Shown: piece by piece, positions 1-8,018 of the stretch
Numbering within the stretch: position 1 is the stretch's first letter
Layout: each line of letters starts with the position of its first letter
Assembly: GCA_024641835.1 (NCBI GenBank)
Contig: JAHECH010000035.1
Location: 1-13,852, forward strand
Reading direction: 5' to 3'
Length of the DNA stretch: 13,852 nt
Origin: Deltaproteobacteria bacterium
GTDB taxonomy: Bacteria > Desulfobacterota > DSM-4660 > Desulfatiglandales > HGW-15
Translations under genes and position numbers: made by a program
Notes under the pieces: generated by a model
The model's input: the letters and a program-made list of their open reading frames with translations, nothing else
Database searches by the model: none
Told to the model about the DNA's origin: nothing

Positions 1-1
1 C

Positions 2-2815
2 GCCGCCTGCATCGGTACCCCGAAGATGGTCTCAGTCGGCCAGAACTCCAACATCGAACTACTCACTTATAGCGAAGTGAAAGAAGTGTCCGGGTACATC
101 GGCAATTACAAGGTCAAAGTGACGAGGCACCCTCGCTATGTGAAGGAGGGGATTTGCACCGGTTGCGGCGAATGCACCAATGTCTGCCCCATCCAGAGGC
201 CGAGCGAATGGGATGAAGGCCTTTCCATGCGAAAGGCTGTTTACCGGTCCTTCCCCCAGGCAGTCCCCGTCACCTATGTGATTGACAAACGAGGCACATC
301 ACCGTGCAAGGCCACCTGTCCTGCTCATGTGAGCATTCAGGGTTATGTCGCCTTGATCAACCAGGGGAAATACCAGGAAGCGCTCAAGCTCTTCAAGGAA
401 GCCCATCCCTTTCCTGCCATTTGCGGCCGGGTGTGCCATCATCCGTGTGAAGGCATATGCACCAGGGGAGATGTGGAGGAACCGATTGCCATTCAACATC
501 TTCACCGGTTCCTTGCTGATCTCGACCTCTCCCGGGATAGCCGCTTCGTCCCTCAGGTGAAGCAGAAAAAGGAAGAAAAGGTGGCTGTCGTTGGAGCCGG
601 TCCTGCCGGGCTTGCTGCCGCCTACTTTCTCGCGCGGGAAGGGTATGGGGTGACGGTTTTCGAGAAGCTGCCCGTGGCCGGCGGCATGATGGCCGTCGGT
701 ATCCCCGAATATCGCCTGCCCAGAGATCTCCTCGCTGCTGAAATTAGGGTGATAGAAGACATGGGCGTGCGGATCCAAACAGGGGTTACTTTCGGTAAAG
801 ATATCACCATGGGCAATCTGAAGGAGGATGGCTACAAAGCCGTCTTCCTCGCCACAGGACTCCATCTCAGCCGGCGGCTTAACGTGGAAGGCGAAGATCT
901 GCCCGGTGTCCTTAAAGGCGTTGATATGCTGCGGGATGTCTCCCTCGGAAAGAAAGTGGACATGGGCAAGAAGGTGATCGTCATAGGCGGGGGCAACGTC
1001 GCTGTGGATGTCGGCCGCACGGCATTGAGATTAGGAGCAAAGGACGTCACCCTGGTCTGTCTCGAAAAGCGGGAGGAGATGCCCGCCTGGGATTACGAAA
1101 TCGAGGAGGCCCATGAGGAAGGCATCAAGATCGTCAACAGCTGGGGCCCGAAGAATTTTAGGGCGAATGGGAGCAGGGTCTGCGGGGTGGAATTCAAGAA
1201 GTGCACATCCGTGTTTGACGAGAAAGGAGCGTTCAACCCACGCTACGATGAAACCCAACTGACCCTATCGGAGTGCGATACGGCCATCGTGGCTATAGGC
1301 CAGGCTGGTGATCTGTCCTTCGCCAAGGGAGAGGGCATTGGACTCAATGAGAGAGGCGGTTTGAAGGTAGACGCCGTGACCTTGCAGACATCTCTTGACT
1401 GGGTCTTTGCCGGTGGGGACGTATTCTACGGCCCGAAATCCGTGGTGGAGGCGGTGGAATCCGGCAAAAGAGCTGCTGAGAGCATCCGTCGCTTCCTGAA
1501 CGGCCAGGATTTGGCTGAAGGCAGGCAGGAAGAGTGGTCCTATGAAAAGCCCGAGATTCTGGGGGTCAAAGAAGCCTCCCGGGTTCAGATGCGGCATGTT
1601 CCTTCCGGCGAAAGGAAGAAGGATTTCAGAGAAATCGCCCTCGGCTTCGGCGAAGAAGAAGCCAGGATGGAAGCCAAGCGCTGTCTCGAATGCGGCATTT
1701 GCTCGGAATGCTATCAGTGTGTGGAAGCTTGTCAGCCGAAAGCCATAGACCACGCCATGAAGCCTCAGGAAAAAGAGATCGAAGTGGGAACCATCATCGT
1801 GGCCACAGGATACGACCTGATGGACCCCACGCCCATGAAGCAGTTCGGATATGGGAAATTCCCGAACGTGATGACGAGCCTGGAGTTCGAGCGCCTGAAC
1901 AATGCCACGGGCCCCACCAAAGGCCAGATTCTCATGAGAGACGGGAACGGGAACTTCACCGGACCCCCGCAAAGCGTGGCCATCATCCATTGCGTGGGCA
2001 GCAGGGACAAGAACTACCATGAGTATTGTTCGCGGGTCTGCTGCATGTATGCTCTCAAGTACGGTCACCTGATTAAGGACAAGGTGGGGCATGACGCCAA
2101 GATTTACGACTACTACATCGATATGCGCTGTTTTGGAAAGGGATACGAAGAATTCTATATACGGTGCCAAGAGGAAGGCAGCACCTTCATTCGGGGCAAG
2201 CCTGCTGAAATCACAAACCAGGCGATCACTCCCGAGGAAAAGGGAAAGCTCATCGTCATCGGCGAGGATACGCTCCTCGGCAAACGATATCGGACGCCCG
2301 TGGACATGGTCGTCCTCTGCTCTGCCGTAGAGCCCCGGAAGAATGCCCTTGAATTGGGCAGGGTCTTCGGGATCAGCCAGGGGGCAGACGGGTTCTTCCT
2401 GGAAGAACACCCCAAGCTGGGGCCACTGAATACGGCCACGGACGGTGTCTTTCTTGCCGGCGCTTGCCAAGGACCCAAAGACATTCCCGACACCGTGTCT
2501 CAGGCTTCGGGTGCCGCGGCCAAAGCCCTTTCCCTGGCCACCCGGGGAGAGGTGGAGGTTTCGCCTACCATATCTTGGATCAATCCAGATGTATGCGCCG
2601 GCTGCCAGACTTGTATCAAGCTCTGCGCTTATTCGGCTATCGAGTTTGACGAAAGAAAAAAGGTCTCCGTGGTGAATGAAGCCCTCTGCAAAGGGTGTGG
2701 AAGCTGCGCAGCCTTCTGCCCGAGCGGCGCTGCTCAGGTCAGGCACTTCAATGAAAAGCAGGTTTTTGCAGAGCTGGAGGGACTGATGGACGCTGTGGCT
2801 GCCGTGGGCGCTTAG
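2..2815 (+). CDS. hdrA: HdrA-like flavoprotein with inserted GltD-type NAD(P)H domain (5' partial)
   Basis: Heterodisulfide-reductase subunit A-type FAD/Fe-S protein, cytoplasmic, likely the electron-bifurcating or NAD(P)H-linked flavin subunit. The frame is open to the left edge: residues before the first ATG (26) read AACIGTPKMV, a typical internal HdrA motif, so the true start and the first FAD glycine motif lie upstream. Visible order: end of the HdrA N-terminal FAD part; ferredoxin motif CTGCGECTNVCP; then from about nt 290 to 1520 a complete GltD/NfnB-like module with its N-terminal Cys clusters (SPCKATCP, CGRVCHHPCEGIC), FAD motif GAGPAG (593) and a second dinucleotide motif GGGNVA (986). 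HdrA then resumes with CLECGICSECYQCVEAC, HCVGSRD, YCSRVCC and FGKGYEEFY, and ends in two ferredoxin motifs (CAGCQTCIKLC, CKGCGSCAAFCP). First visible gene of the operon; the product is named with confidence, its partner and physiological direction are inferred. Confidence 0.93.
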   Translation, partial: AACIGTPKMVSVGQNSNIELLTYSEVKEVSGYIGNYKVKVTRHPRYVKEGICTGCGECTNVCPIQRPSEWDEGLSMRKAVYRSFPQAVPVTYVIDKRGTSPCKATCPAHVSIQGYVALINQGKYQEALKLFKEAHPFPAICGRVCHHPCEGICTRGDVEEPIAIQHLHRFLADLDLSRDSRFVPQVKQKKEEKVAVVGAGPAGLAAAYFLAREGYGVTVFEKLPVAGGMMAVGIPEYRLPRDLLAAEIRVIEDMGVRIQTGVTFGKDITMGNLKEDGYKAVFLATGLHLSRRLNVEGEDLPGVLKGVDMLRDVSLGKKVDMGKKVIVIGGGNVAVDVGRTALRLGAKDVTLVCLEKREEMPAWDYEIEEAHEEGIKIVNSWGPKNFRANGSRVCGVEFKKCTSVFDEKGAFNPRYDETQLTLSECDTAIVAIGQAGDLSFAKGEGIGLNERGGLKVDAVTLQTSLDWVFAGGDVFYGPKSVVEAVESGKRAAESIRRFLNGQDLAEGRQEEWSYEKPEILGVKEASRVQMRHVPSGERKKDFREIALGFGEEEARMEAKRCLECGICSECYQCVEACQPKAIDHAMKPQEKEIEVGTIIVATGYDLMDPTPMKQFGYGKFPNVMTSLEFERLNNATGPTKGQILMRDGNGNFTGPPQSVAIIHCVGSRDKNYHEYCSRVCCMYALKYGHLIKDKVGHDAKIYDYYIDMRCFGKGYEEFYIRCQEEGSTFIRGKPAEITNQAITPEEKGKLIVIGEDTLLGKRYRTPVDMVVLCSAVEPRKNALELGRVFGISQGADGFFLEEHPKLGPLNTATDGVFLAGACQGPKDIPDTVSQASGAAAKALSLATRGEVEVSPTISWINPDVCAGCQTCIKLCAYSAIEFDERKKVSVVNEALCKGCGSCAAFCPSGAAQVRHFNEKQVFAELEGLMDAVAAVGA

Positions 2816-2834
2816 CTTGAATTTAAACAGAAAA

Positions 2835-2855
2835 GACTCATGAAGTTCGTGAGTC
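2835..2855 (+). repeat. Intercistronic hairpin (9-bp stem, 3-nt loop)
   Basis: GACTCATGA (2835-2843) pairs with TCGTGAGTC (2847-2855), with one G-U pair and loop AGT. It starts 20 nt after the hdrA-1 stop. No T-tract follows, so it is unlikely to be an intrinsic terminator. An mRNA processing or 3'-stabilising hairpin is possible. A second TGAGTC at 2863-2868 could pair with the same left arm as a shorter alternative. Confidence 0.45.
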
Positions 2856-2886
2856 AGGATGCTGAGTCATGAAAATCCGAAGCTCG

Positions 2887-2903
2887 AAATTCGAAATCCG
2901 AAT
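2887..2903 (+). repeat. 17-bp repeat, left copy (inverted relative to 3408-3424)
   Basis: AAATTCGAAATCCGAAT is the exact reverse complement of ATTCGGATTTCGAATTT at 3408-3424. The two copies flank mvhD. It may belong to a scattered short intergenic repeat family rich in TTCGAA/TTCGGA, but no third full copy was noticed in this window. Confidence 0.6.
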
Positions 2904-2978
2904 GACAAAAATCAAAGACGGCCGGCGAAATGGCAGTGATCATTTTGCTGACTACAACATACAGACCGGAGGTTTAGC

Positions 2979-3401
2979 ATGACTGATTTTGAACCCATCA
3001 TCATCGCTTTTGTGTGCAACTGGTGCACCTTTACCGCCGCTGACCTTGCGGGCACATCCAGATTGACCTATCCACCCAATGTGCGACTCATCAGGATGAT
3101 GTGCACAGGCATGGTCGACCCTAAGTACATCATCAAGGCCATTCTCGAAGGGGCGGACGCCGTTTTGGTGAGCGGCTGCCACCCAGGGGATTGCCATTAC
3201 ATTAATGGGAATTTGAAGGCGCGCAGGCGCATGAAACTGCTGAAGGAGATTCTGCCCCGTTTCGGAATCGACGAGCGCAGGATCAAGCTCGCGTGGATCG
3301 GTGCGAGTGAGGGTGTAGACTTCGCCAAAACCATCAAGGAAATGACAGCGGAGATCAAGGCCCTCGGCCCCAACCAGGTGAAGAACGCAATGGTATTGTA
3401 A
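2979..3401 (+). CDS. mvhD: MvhD-like [2Fe-2S] electron-transfer subunit
   Basis: A 140-residue homologue of methyl-viologen-reducing hydrogenase subunit delta, the small Fe-S protein that passes electrons from a hydrogenase or dehydrogenase partner to HdrA. Visible signatures: FVCNWCTF near the N-terminus (Cys pair at residues 13 and 16), RMMCTGMVDP, and GCHPGDCHY; these cysteines carry the cluster in the family. Length matches a stand-alone MvhD. In some anaerobes one of these positions is selenocysteine; here all are Cys. The start is set by GGAGG at 2968-2972, 6 nt before ATG. It lies between hdrA-1 and the FrhB-like gene, as in many hdrA-mvhD clusters of anaerobic bacteria. No hydrogenase large subunit is in the window, so its electron donor is unknown; the FrhB-like product or an upstream gene could serve. 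Confidence 0.95.
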   Translation: MTDFEPIIIAFVCNWCTFTAADLAGTSRLTYPPNVRLIRMMCTGMVDPKYIIKAILEGADAVLVSGCHPGDCHYINGNLKARRRMKLLKEILPRFGIDERRIKLAWIGASEGVDFAKTIKEMTAEIKALGPNQVKNAMVL

Positions 3402-3407
3402 ATCAGG

Positions 3408-3424
3408 ATTCGGATTTCGAATTT
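3408..3424 (-). repeat. 17-bp repeat, right copy (inverted relative to 2887-2903)
   Basis: ATTCGGATTTCGAATTT lies 6 nt after the mvhD stop, in the 43-nt gap before the FrhB-like gene. It is the exact reverse complement of 2887-2903, so the two copies could pair across mvhD in mRNA, or simply be dispersed intergenic repeats. Confidence 0.6.
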
Positions 3425-3444
3425 AAAAGTATCGGAGGCAACCC

Positions 3445-4590
3445 ATGGCAAAGATAGTAAAGATCGAGGTGAAGGACAAGGACCTCCTCGCCTCTTTAGG
3501 CCTCTTTTTCAAAACCCTTCTTCAGAAAGGAGGCATGAGTGCCCTCCTTCTCTCCCAGCGCCTCCCCGTGGAGGGTGCAGTGATGCCGACCCTGGTCGCT
3601 GATCCGGAAAAAATCGATGGAGCCGATCCTCTTGCTCCCGCATTCCCCATCAACGCAGCCAGGATGGTTTCCAGACTCACCCGAAGACCCATTGGCGGTC
3701 AGGTGGCGGCTGTGCTCCGGCCCTGCGAAATCCGGGCCGTCATCGAGCTTGTGAAGCTCAAACAAGGGAGAATGGAGGACTTGCTCCTCGTAGGAACAGA
3801 CTGCCTCGGCGCTTACAGCAATGTGAACTATCAGCGTTATGCCGCAGCCGGCGCGAAAGAGGCCACACTCAAGTTTTACCAGAACGCCCTGTCGGAGAAA
3901 GGGACGGTCTGCGAGGATTTCGACATCTCTCCAGCCTGTAAAGCCTGTGAGCATCCTGTTCCCGAGAATGCGGACCTTACCATCGGTCTCATCGGAGTAG
4001 ACACCAACAGCCACCTCCTACTCAAGGCCAATACCCCCAAGGGAGAAGCGGTCCTCCAAAAGCTGGACCTTCCTGAGGCAACCGAGCCTGAAGGCCGCAA
4101 ACGCGCTGTCGCCGCTCTGATCGCAAAGCGCATCGCTTACAGGGATCAGATGTTCGAGGAGACCAGCGAGGCCACCGCGGATCTCAACAAGCTCATGGGA
4201 TACCTCTCTAAATGTGTAAACTGCTACAACTGCCGCGTTGCTTGCCCTGTCTGCTACTGTAAAGAGTGCGTCTTCGTGACCGATGTATTTGATCATGAAC
4301 CTGCTCAGTACCTCCGCTGGGCTCGGCGAAAGGGCATTCTCAAGATGCCGACGGATACGGTCTTTTATCATCTGACCCGGCTCGCCCATATGAGCACCGC
4401 TTGTATCGGCTGCGGTCAATGTTCGAATGCGTGTCCAAATCATATTCCCGTGATGGAGATTTTCCGGACTGTGGCGAGCTTTACCCAGAAAGCATTCAAG
4501 TACGAAGCTGGACGGAGCGTGGAAGACGAACCCCCTCTTTCTGCTTTCCGAGAGGGTGAATTTCGGGAGATAACGGGAGGAAAAGACTAG
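3445..4590 (+). CDS. FrhB/FdhB-like flavin and 4Fe-4S electron-transfer subunit
   Basis: A 381-residue soluble protein. The N-terminal two-thirds resemble the beta subunit of F420-reducing hydrogenase / F420-type formate dehydrogenase: the RPCEIRA motif (Cys94), GTDCLG (Cys120), and the group Cys156, Cys165 and Cys168 probably bind one cluster. The C-terminal third carries two ferredoxin motifs: Cys257/260/263/267, followed directly by further cysteines at 270, 272 and 275, and Cys320/323/326/330. Bacterial relatives occur beside hdrA, mvhD and formate dehydrogenase genes and are thought to shuttle electrons through a flavin. Whether this one uses F420, FAD or NAD(P)H cannot be told here. GGAGG at 3434-3438, 6 nt before ATG, supports the start. 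Its stop codon abuts the next ATG with no gap, indicating translational coupling to hdrA-2. Confidence 0.8.
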   Translation: MAKIVKIEVKDKDLLASLGLFFKTLLQKGGMSALLLSQRLPVEGAVMPTLVADPEKIDGADPLAPAFPINAARMVSRLTRRPIGGQVAAVLRPCEIRAVIELVKLKQGRMEDLLLVGTDCLGAYSNVNYQRYAAAGAKEATLKFYQNALSEKGTVCEDFDISPACKACEHPVPENADLTIGLIGVDTNSHLLLKANTPKGEAVLQKLDLPEATEPEGRKRAVAALIAKRIAYRDQMFEETSEATADLNKLMGYLSKCVNCYNCRVACPVCYCKECVFVTDVFDHEPAQYLRWARRKGILKMPTDTVFYHLTRLAHMSTACIGCGQCSNACPNHIPVMEIFRTVASFTQKAFKYEAGRSVEDEPPLSAFREGEFREITGGKD

Positions 4591-7500
4591 ATGAGAAGAA
4601 AAGTAGGCTCAGCTCTTGTTGTGGGATCCGGTATCAGCGGGATCCGTTCCGCTCTTGACCTGGCAGAACAAGGGTACCACGTCACTTTGATCGAGAAAGC
4701 GCCCAACCTGGGCGGTGTGCTGACCCAACTGGACTACCAGTTTCCCACGGATCATTGCGGCATGTGCAAGATGCTTCCTCTGGTGGAGCGGGATGCTTCT
4801 TCTCAGTACTGCCTGCGAAAGGGCCTGTTTCACGAGAACATCGATATCATGCTCTCCACGGAACTGGTAAACCTGGAGGGCGAGCCCGGAAAATTCCAGG
4901 TCTCTCTTCGCCAAAAGCCCACCATGGTCAACGCCTCTCTCTGCATCGGCTGTGGCGCCTGCTCCCAGGTCTGCCCGGTGGAAGTGCCCGATAGCTTCAA
5001 CGCCGGCCTGACGAAAAGAAAAGCGATCTATCTCCCTGTCCCCCATAACATTCCAAATACCTACGTGGTGGACTTGGCCGCCTGCACCTTGTGCGGCCAG
5101 TGCGAAAAGGTTTGCCCGACCCATGCCATTGACTTCGGCGCAGAAGCGCGCCGGAAGTTTCGTATTCTCATCGTTGACGATGAGCTCGTTGTGCGGGACT
5201 CCCTCAAGGAATGGCTTGAAGACGAGGGATTCAAGGTAGATATGGCGGAGTCGGGCGCTCAGGCACTTGACAAAATTGCCAAAGAGCCGTTTCACCTGAT
5301 GCTCCTGGATATCAAGATGCCGGGCATGGACGGTGTGGAAGTTCTCAAGCGTTCAAGAGAAATGCGGCCGGAACTTGTCGTGGTCATGATGACAGCCTAT
5401 GCCACTGTGGAAACAGCTGTAGAGGCCATGAAGTTCGGCGCCATGGATTATCTGATGAAGCCCTTCGACCCGAACACTCTGGTGCCCCTTGTGGTGCAGC
5501 TTTTTCAGAAAATTGAACGGGCAGGGGAACGAAAGCTCGACGTGGGAGCCATCATCTTCGCTGCCGGCTTTGAATCCTACAATCCTTCCACCGGCAAGAA
5601 CACTTACCGTTACGGCGAGCTTCCCAACGTACTCACCAGCATTGAATTTGAAAGGGTCATCAGCGGCACCGGCGTCACCGGAGGAAGGTTGATCAGGCCG
5701 AGCGACGGAAAAGAGATCCGGAAGATCGCGTGGCTTCAGTGTGTAGGCTCCCGTGAGCCCCAAGCTGATGCAGACTTCTGTTCCTCCATTTGCTGCATGT
5801 TCGCCATGAAAGAAGCACTCCTCGCCAAGGATAAAAGCAACGGTGCGGTGGATACGGCGATCTTCTACATGGACATGCGAACTTTCGGAAAGGATTTCCA
5901 GCGATACCGGGACAGCGCAGAGAAGGACCACGGTGTACGATTTATCAGGAACCGGGTCCACAGCGTCGAGCCCGGCAAAGAAGAGGGAGATCTGAGGCTC
6001 GTCTTTTCCGACACCGCTGGGAACACACATGCAGAGGAGTTTGGTCTCATCGTCCTCGCGGCAGGGCAAAGACCGCCTTCGACCACGCAGGGCATCGCAG
6101 AAATGGCGGGCATTGAACTGAACCCATGGGGATTCTGTAAAGTCCAGGACTTCTCTCTCACCAGGACCGACAAGGAAGGTCTATTTGTCGGAGGATCGTT
6201 CTCCGGGCTCCGAGACATCTCGGAATCCGTGATCCAGGCGAGCAGTGCCTCTCTCGAAGCATCAAGGCTGATTCACTCCAAGGGAGGAAGCCTGGCTGTT
6301 GAGCCCGGTCAGGAAAAAGCGCATCGAGATGTTTCAAGAGAGCTTCCAAGGGTTTCTGTCGTCCTCTGCCCGTGCGGTGAATCTATGAAAGACGTCCTGG
6401 ATATGGATGGAACCGGAGCATGGTTAAGCGGCCAGGAGTCTGTCACCGAGGTCCAGAAAATAGACCGTCTTTGCACGCGGGAGGGATGGGAAGAGCTCCT
6501 GGACAAACTCAGGGCAAGCGCTCCGAACCGGCTCCTCATCGGCGCTTGCATGCCCTATCTCTACGCACCCAAACTGCAAGAACTGGGAGAAGCGATCGGT
6601 CTCCACCCCAGGCTCATGGATGTGGTGGATATCCGAACACCCGCGTTTCCCGGGACCAGCGGAGACCGCGGCCGGGTGAATCAGGAGATCCGCACCGCTC
6701 TCTCCATGGGCCTGAGCAGGTTGAGAAGGATGGACCCTGTTCCTACGCCGCTCCGGAAAATTTCTCAAAAGGCGCTGGTGCTGGGAGGGGGTATTGCCGG
6801 AATGAGTGCGGCCCTTGCCATTGCCGACCACGGGTTCCAGGTGGCCCTGATCGAAAAGGAAGAAAACTTAGGGGGAAACCTGCGGGAACTCTACCGCACG
6901 ATTGAAGGAAATGACCCGCAGGAACTGCTTCAGAAGACCGTATCCAGGGTGGAGAAGCACCCGCACATCCGGGTTTATAAAAAAGCGACGGTGCTGGCCA
7001 CTCACGGCCACGCCGGCCGCTTTTCCACCGTGATTGAGAAAGAAGACGGGAAGGCGGAAACCCTGGAACACGGGGTGACCGTCCTGGCCACAGGCGGAAA
7101 AGAGGCAAAAACAGAGAGCTACGGGTACGGTAAGAGCGATGCGATCATGACCCAGCACGAGCTGGAAAAAAAGCTGTCCGAAGGATCTATTGCCCCGGCC
7201 GGACTGGCCACTGTGGTCATGATCCAGTGCGTGGATTCGAGGGAAGAGCCCCGGAACTACTGCAGCCGCATCTGCTGCACCTCTGCTCTCAAAAACGCCT
7301 TCTATCTAAAGGAGAAGAACCCAGCCATCGAGGTCTACATCTTGTACCGGGATATGATGTCCTACGGCTTCCTTGAAACCTACTACACCCAAGCCCGCAG
7401 GAAAGGGGTGATCTTCATCCAGTACGACGTGAAGGACAAACCCAGAGTGAGTGTCGAGAGCGGCCGTCCTTCCCTCCTGGTCAAAGACCCCATTCTGGAC

Positions 7501-8016
7501 AGGGAACTTCATGTAAAACCGGATCTTCTCGCCCTCAGCACGGGAATCGCCCCAAATGACGGGCGATCCCTCGCTCATCTCTTCGGAGTGGAGATGAACC
7601 AGGACGGCTTCTTCCTGGAGGCAGAATCCAAGTGGCGTCCCGTAGATTTTATCAAAGAAGGCATCTTCATGGCAGGGATCGCCCATTCCCCCCGCTCCAT
7701 CACTGAATCTATTGCTACGGCCCAGGCTGCGGCCGAACGAGCCCTCAGGATTCTAAGCAGTGAACGGTTGGCTGCAGGAAGCCTTGTGGCCGAGGTGCGC
7801 CACACCCTCTGTTCTCTATGTGAGCGATGTGTAGCTGCCTGTCCCTATGGAGCGAGGCAGTATGAAGAGGAAGAAGACAGGATCGTGGTTGACGAAATCA
7901 TGTGTCAGGGATGCGGTTCCTGCGCCGCGATTTGTCCGAACAGCGCTTCCGTGCTGCGAGGATACAGGAACGAGCAGGTATTTGAGATAATTGACGCGGC
8001 CTTGGCCGAAATGTGA
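4591..8016 (+). CDS. hdrA: Double-length HdrA-like flavoprotein with embedded response-regulator receiver domain
   Basis: A 1141-residue flavoprotein made of two HdrA-type halves. First half: FAD motif GSGISG (12-17), the HdrA motif DHCGMCKM, ferredoxin motifs Cys118/121/124/128 and Cys165/168/171/175; then a full CheY-like receiver at about 190-308; then HdrA resumes with VGAIIFAAGFESY, QCVGSRE, CSSICC and FGKDFQRY. After a linker with VVLCPCGES, the second half has GGGIAG (732-737), QCVDSREE, YCSRICC, and two C-terminal ferredoxin motifs (Cys1074/1077/1080/1084 and 1105/1108/1111/1115). The receiver keeps all key residues: Asp196, Asp197, phospho-acceptor Asp240, Thr268 and Lys290. HdrA is the flavin subunit that splits or merges electron pairs; hdrC and hdrB follow directly. 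GGGAGG at 4575-4580 is the ribosome-binding site. Control of the enzyme by phosphorylation is my inference. Confidence 0.93.
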   Translation: MRRKVGSALVVGSGISGIRSALDLAEQGYHVTLIEKAPNLGGVLTQLDYQFPTDHCGMCKMLPLVERDASSQYCLRKGLFHENIDIMLSTELVNLEGEPGKFQVSLRQKPTMVNASLCIGCGACSQVCPVEVPDSFNAGLTKRKAIYLPVPHNIPNTYVVDLAACTLCGQCEKVCPTHAIDFGAEARRKFRILIVDDELVVRDSLKEWLEDEGFKVDMAESGAQALDKIAKEPFHLMLLDIKMPGMDGVEVLKRSREMRPELVVVMMTAYATVETAVEAMKFGAMDYLMKPFDPNTLVPLVVQLFQKIERAGERKLDVGAIIFAAGFESYNPSTGKNTYRYGELPNVLTSIEFERVISGTGVTGGRLIRPSDGKEIRKIAWLQCVGSREPQADADFCSSICCMFAMKEALLAKDKSNGAVDTAIFYMDMRTFGKDFQRYRDSAEKDHGVRFIRNRVHSVEPGKEEGDLRLVFSDTAGNTHAEEFGLIVLAAGQRPPSTTQGIAEMAGIELNPWGFCKVQDFSLTRTDKEGLFVGGSFSGLRDISESVIQASSASLEASRLIHSKGGSLAVEPGQEKAHRDVSRELPRVSVVLCPCGESMKDVLDMDGTGAWLSGQESVTEVQKIDRLCTREGWEELLDKLRASAPNRLLIGACMPYLYAPKLQELGEAIGLHPRLMDVVDIRTPAFPGTSGDRGRVNQEIRTALSMGLSRLRRMDPVPTPLRKISQKALVLGGGIAGMSAALAIADHGFQVALIEKEENLGGNLRELYRTIEGNDPQELLQKTVSRVEKHPHIRVYKKATVLATHGHAGRFSTVIEKEDGKAETLEHGVTVLATGGKEAKTESYGYGKSDAIMTQHELEKKLSEGSIAPAGLATVVMIQCVDSREEPRNYCSRICCTSALKNAFYLKEKNPAIEVYILYRDMMSYGFLETYYTQARRKGVIFIQYDVKDKPRVSVESGRPSLLVKDPILDRELHVKPDLLALSTGIAPNDGRSLAHLFGVEMNQDGFFLEAESKWRPVDFIKEGIFMAGIAHSPRSITESIATAQAAAERALRILSSERLAAGSLVAEVRHTLCSLCERCVAACPYGARQYEEEEDRIVVDEIMCQGCGSCAAICPNSASVLRGYRNEQVFEIIDAALAEM
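5155..5520 (+). other. Receiver (REC) domain inserted in HdrA
   Basis: In-frame segment coding a complete receiver, from FRILIVDDE to about residue 308. The acidic pair (196-197), phospho-acceptor (240, in LLDIKMPGMDG), Thr268 (MTAYA) and Lys290 (MKPF) are all present. It sits between the second ferredoxin motif (CPTHAIDF) and the strand VGAIIFAAGF, which are nearly adjacent in ordinary HdrA. About half its residues match the receiver of the NtrC-type gene at 12620, counted by eye. Confidence 0.93.
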
Positions 8017-8018
8017 TG

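Larger units (their letters stand above)
2816..2978. other. Intergenic gap before mvhD with hairpin and repeat copy
   Basis: A 163-nt non-coding gap, the largest inside the operon. It holds a 9-bp hairpin just after the hdrA-1 stop, a copy of a 17-bp element repeated in inverted orientation after mvhD, and the mvhD ribosome-binding site GGAGG at 2968-2972. I see no convincing promoter. A sigma54-like string at 2931-2949 has the wrong spacing. Confidence 0.6.

Noticed and set aside
1265..2746. 493-codon antisense ORF opposite hdrA-1
   Set aside because: It lies entirely opposite a gene with clear Fe-S and FAD motifs, and its product has no recognisable domain.
2931..2949. Sigma54-like promoter (TGGCA ... 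TTTGC)
   Set aside because: The GG-to-GC spacing is three bases longer than the strict -24/-12 spacing.
2979..3401. Possible selenocysteine in the MvhD-like protein, as in some relatives
   Set aside because: All expected Cys positions are encoded by TGC or TGT, and the frame has no internal TGA.
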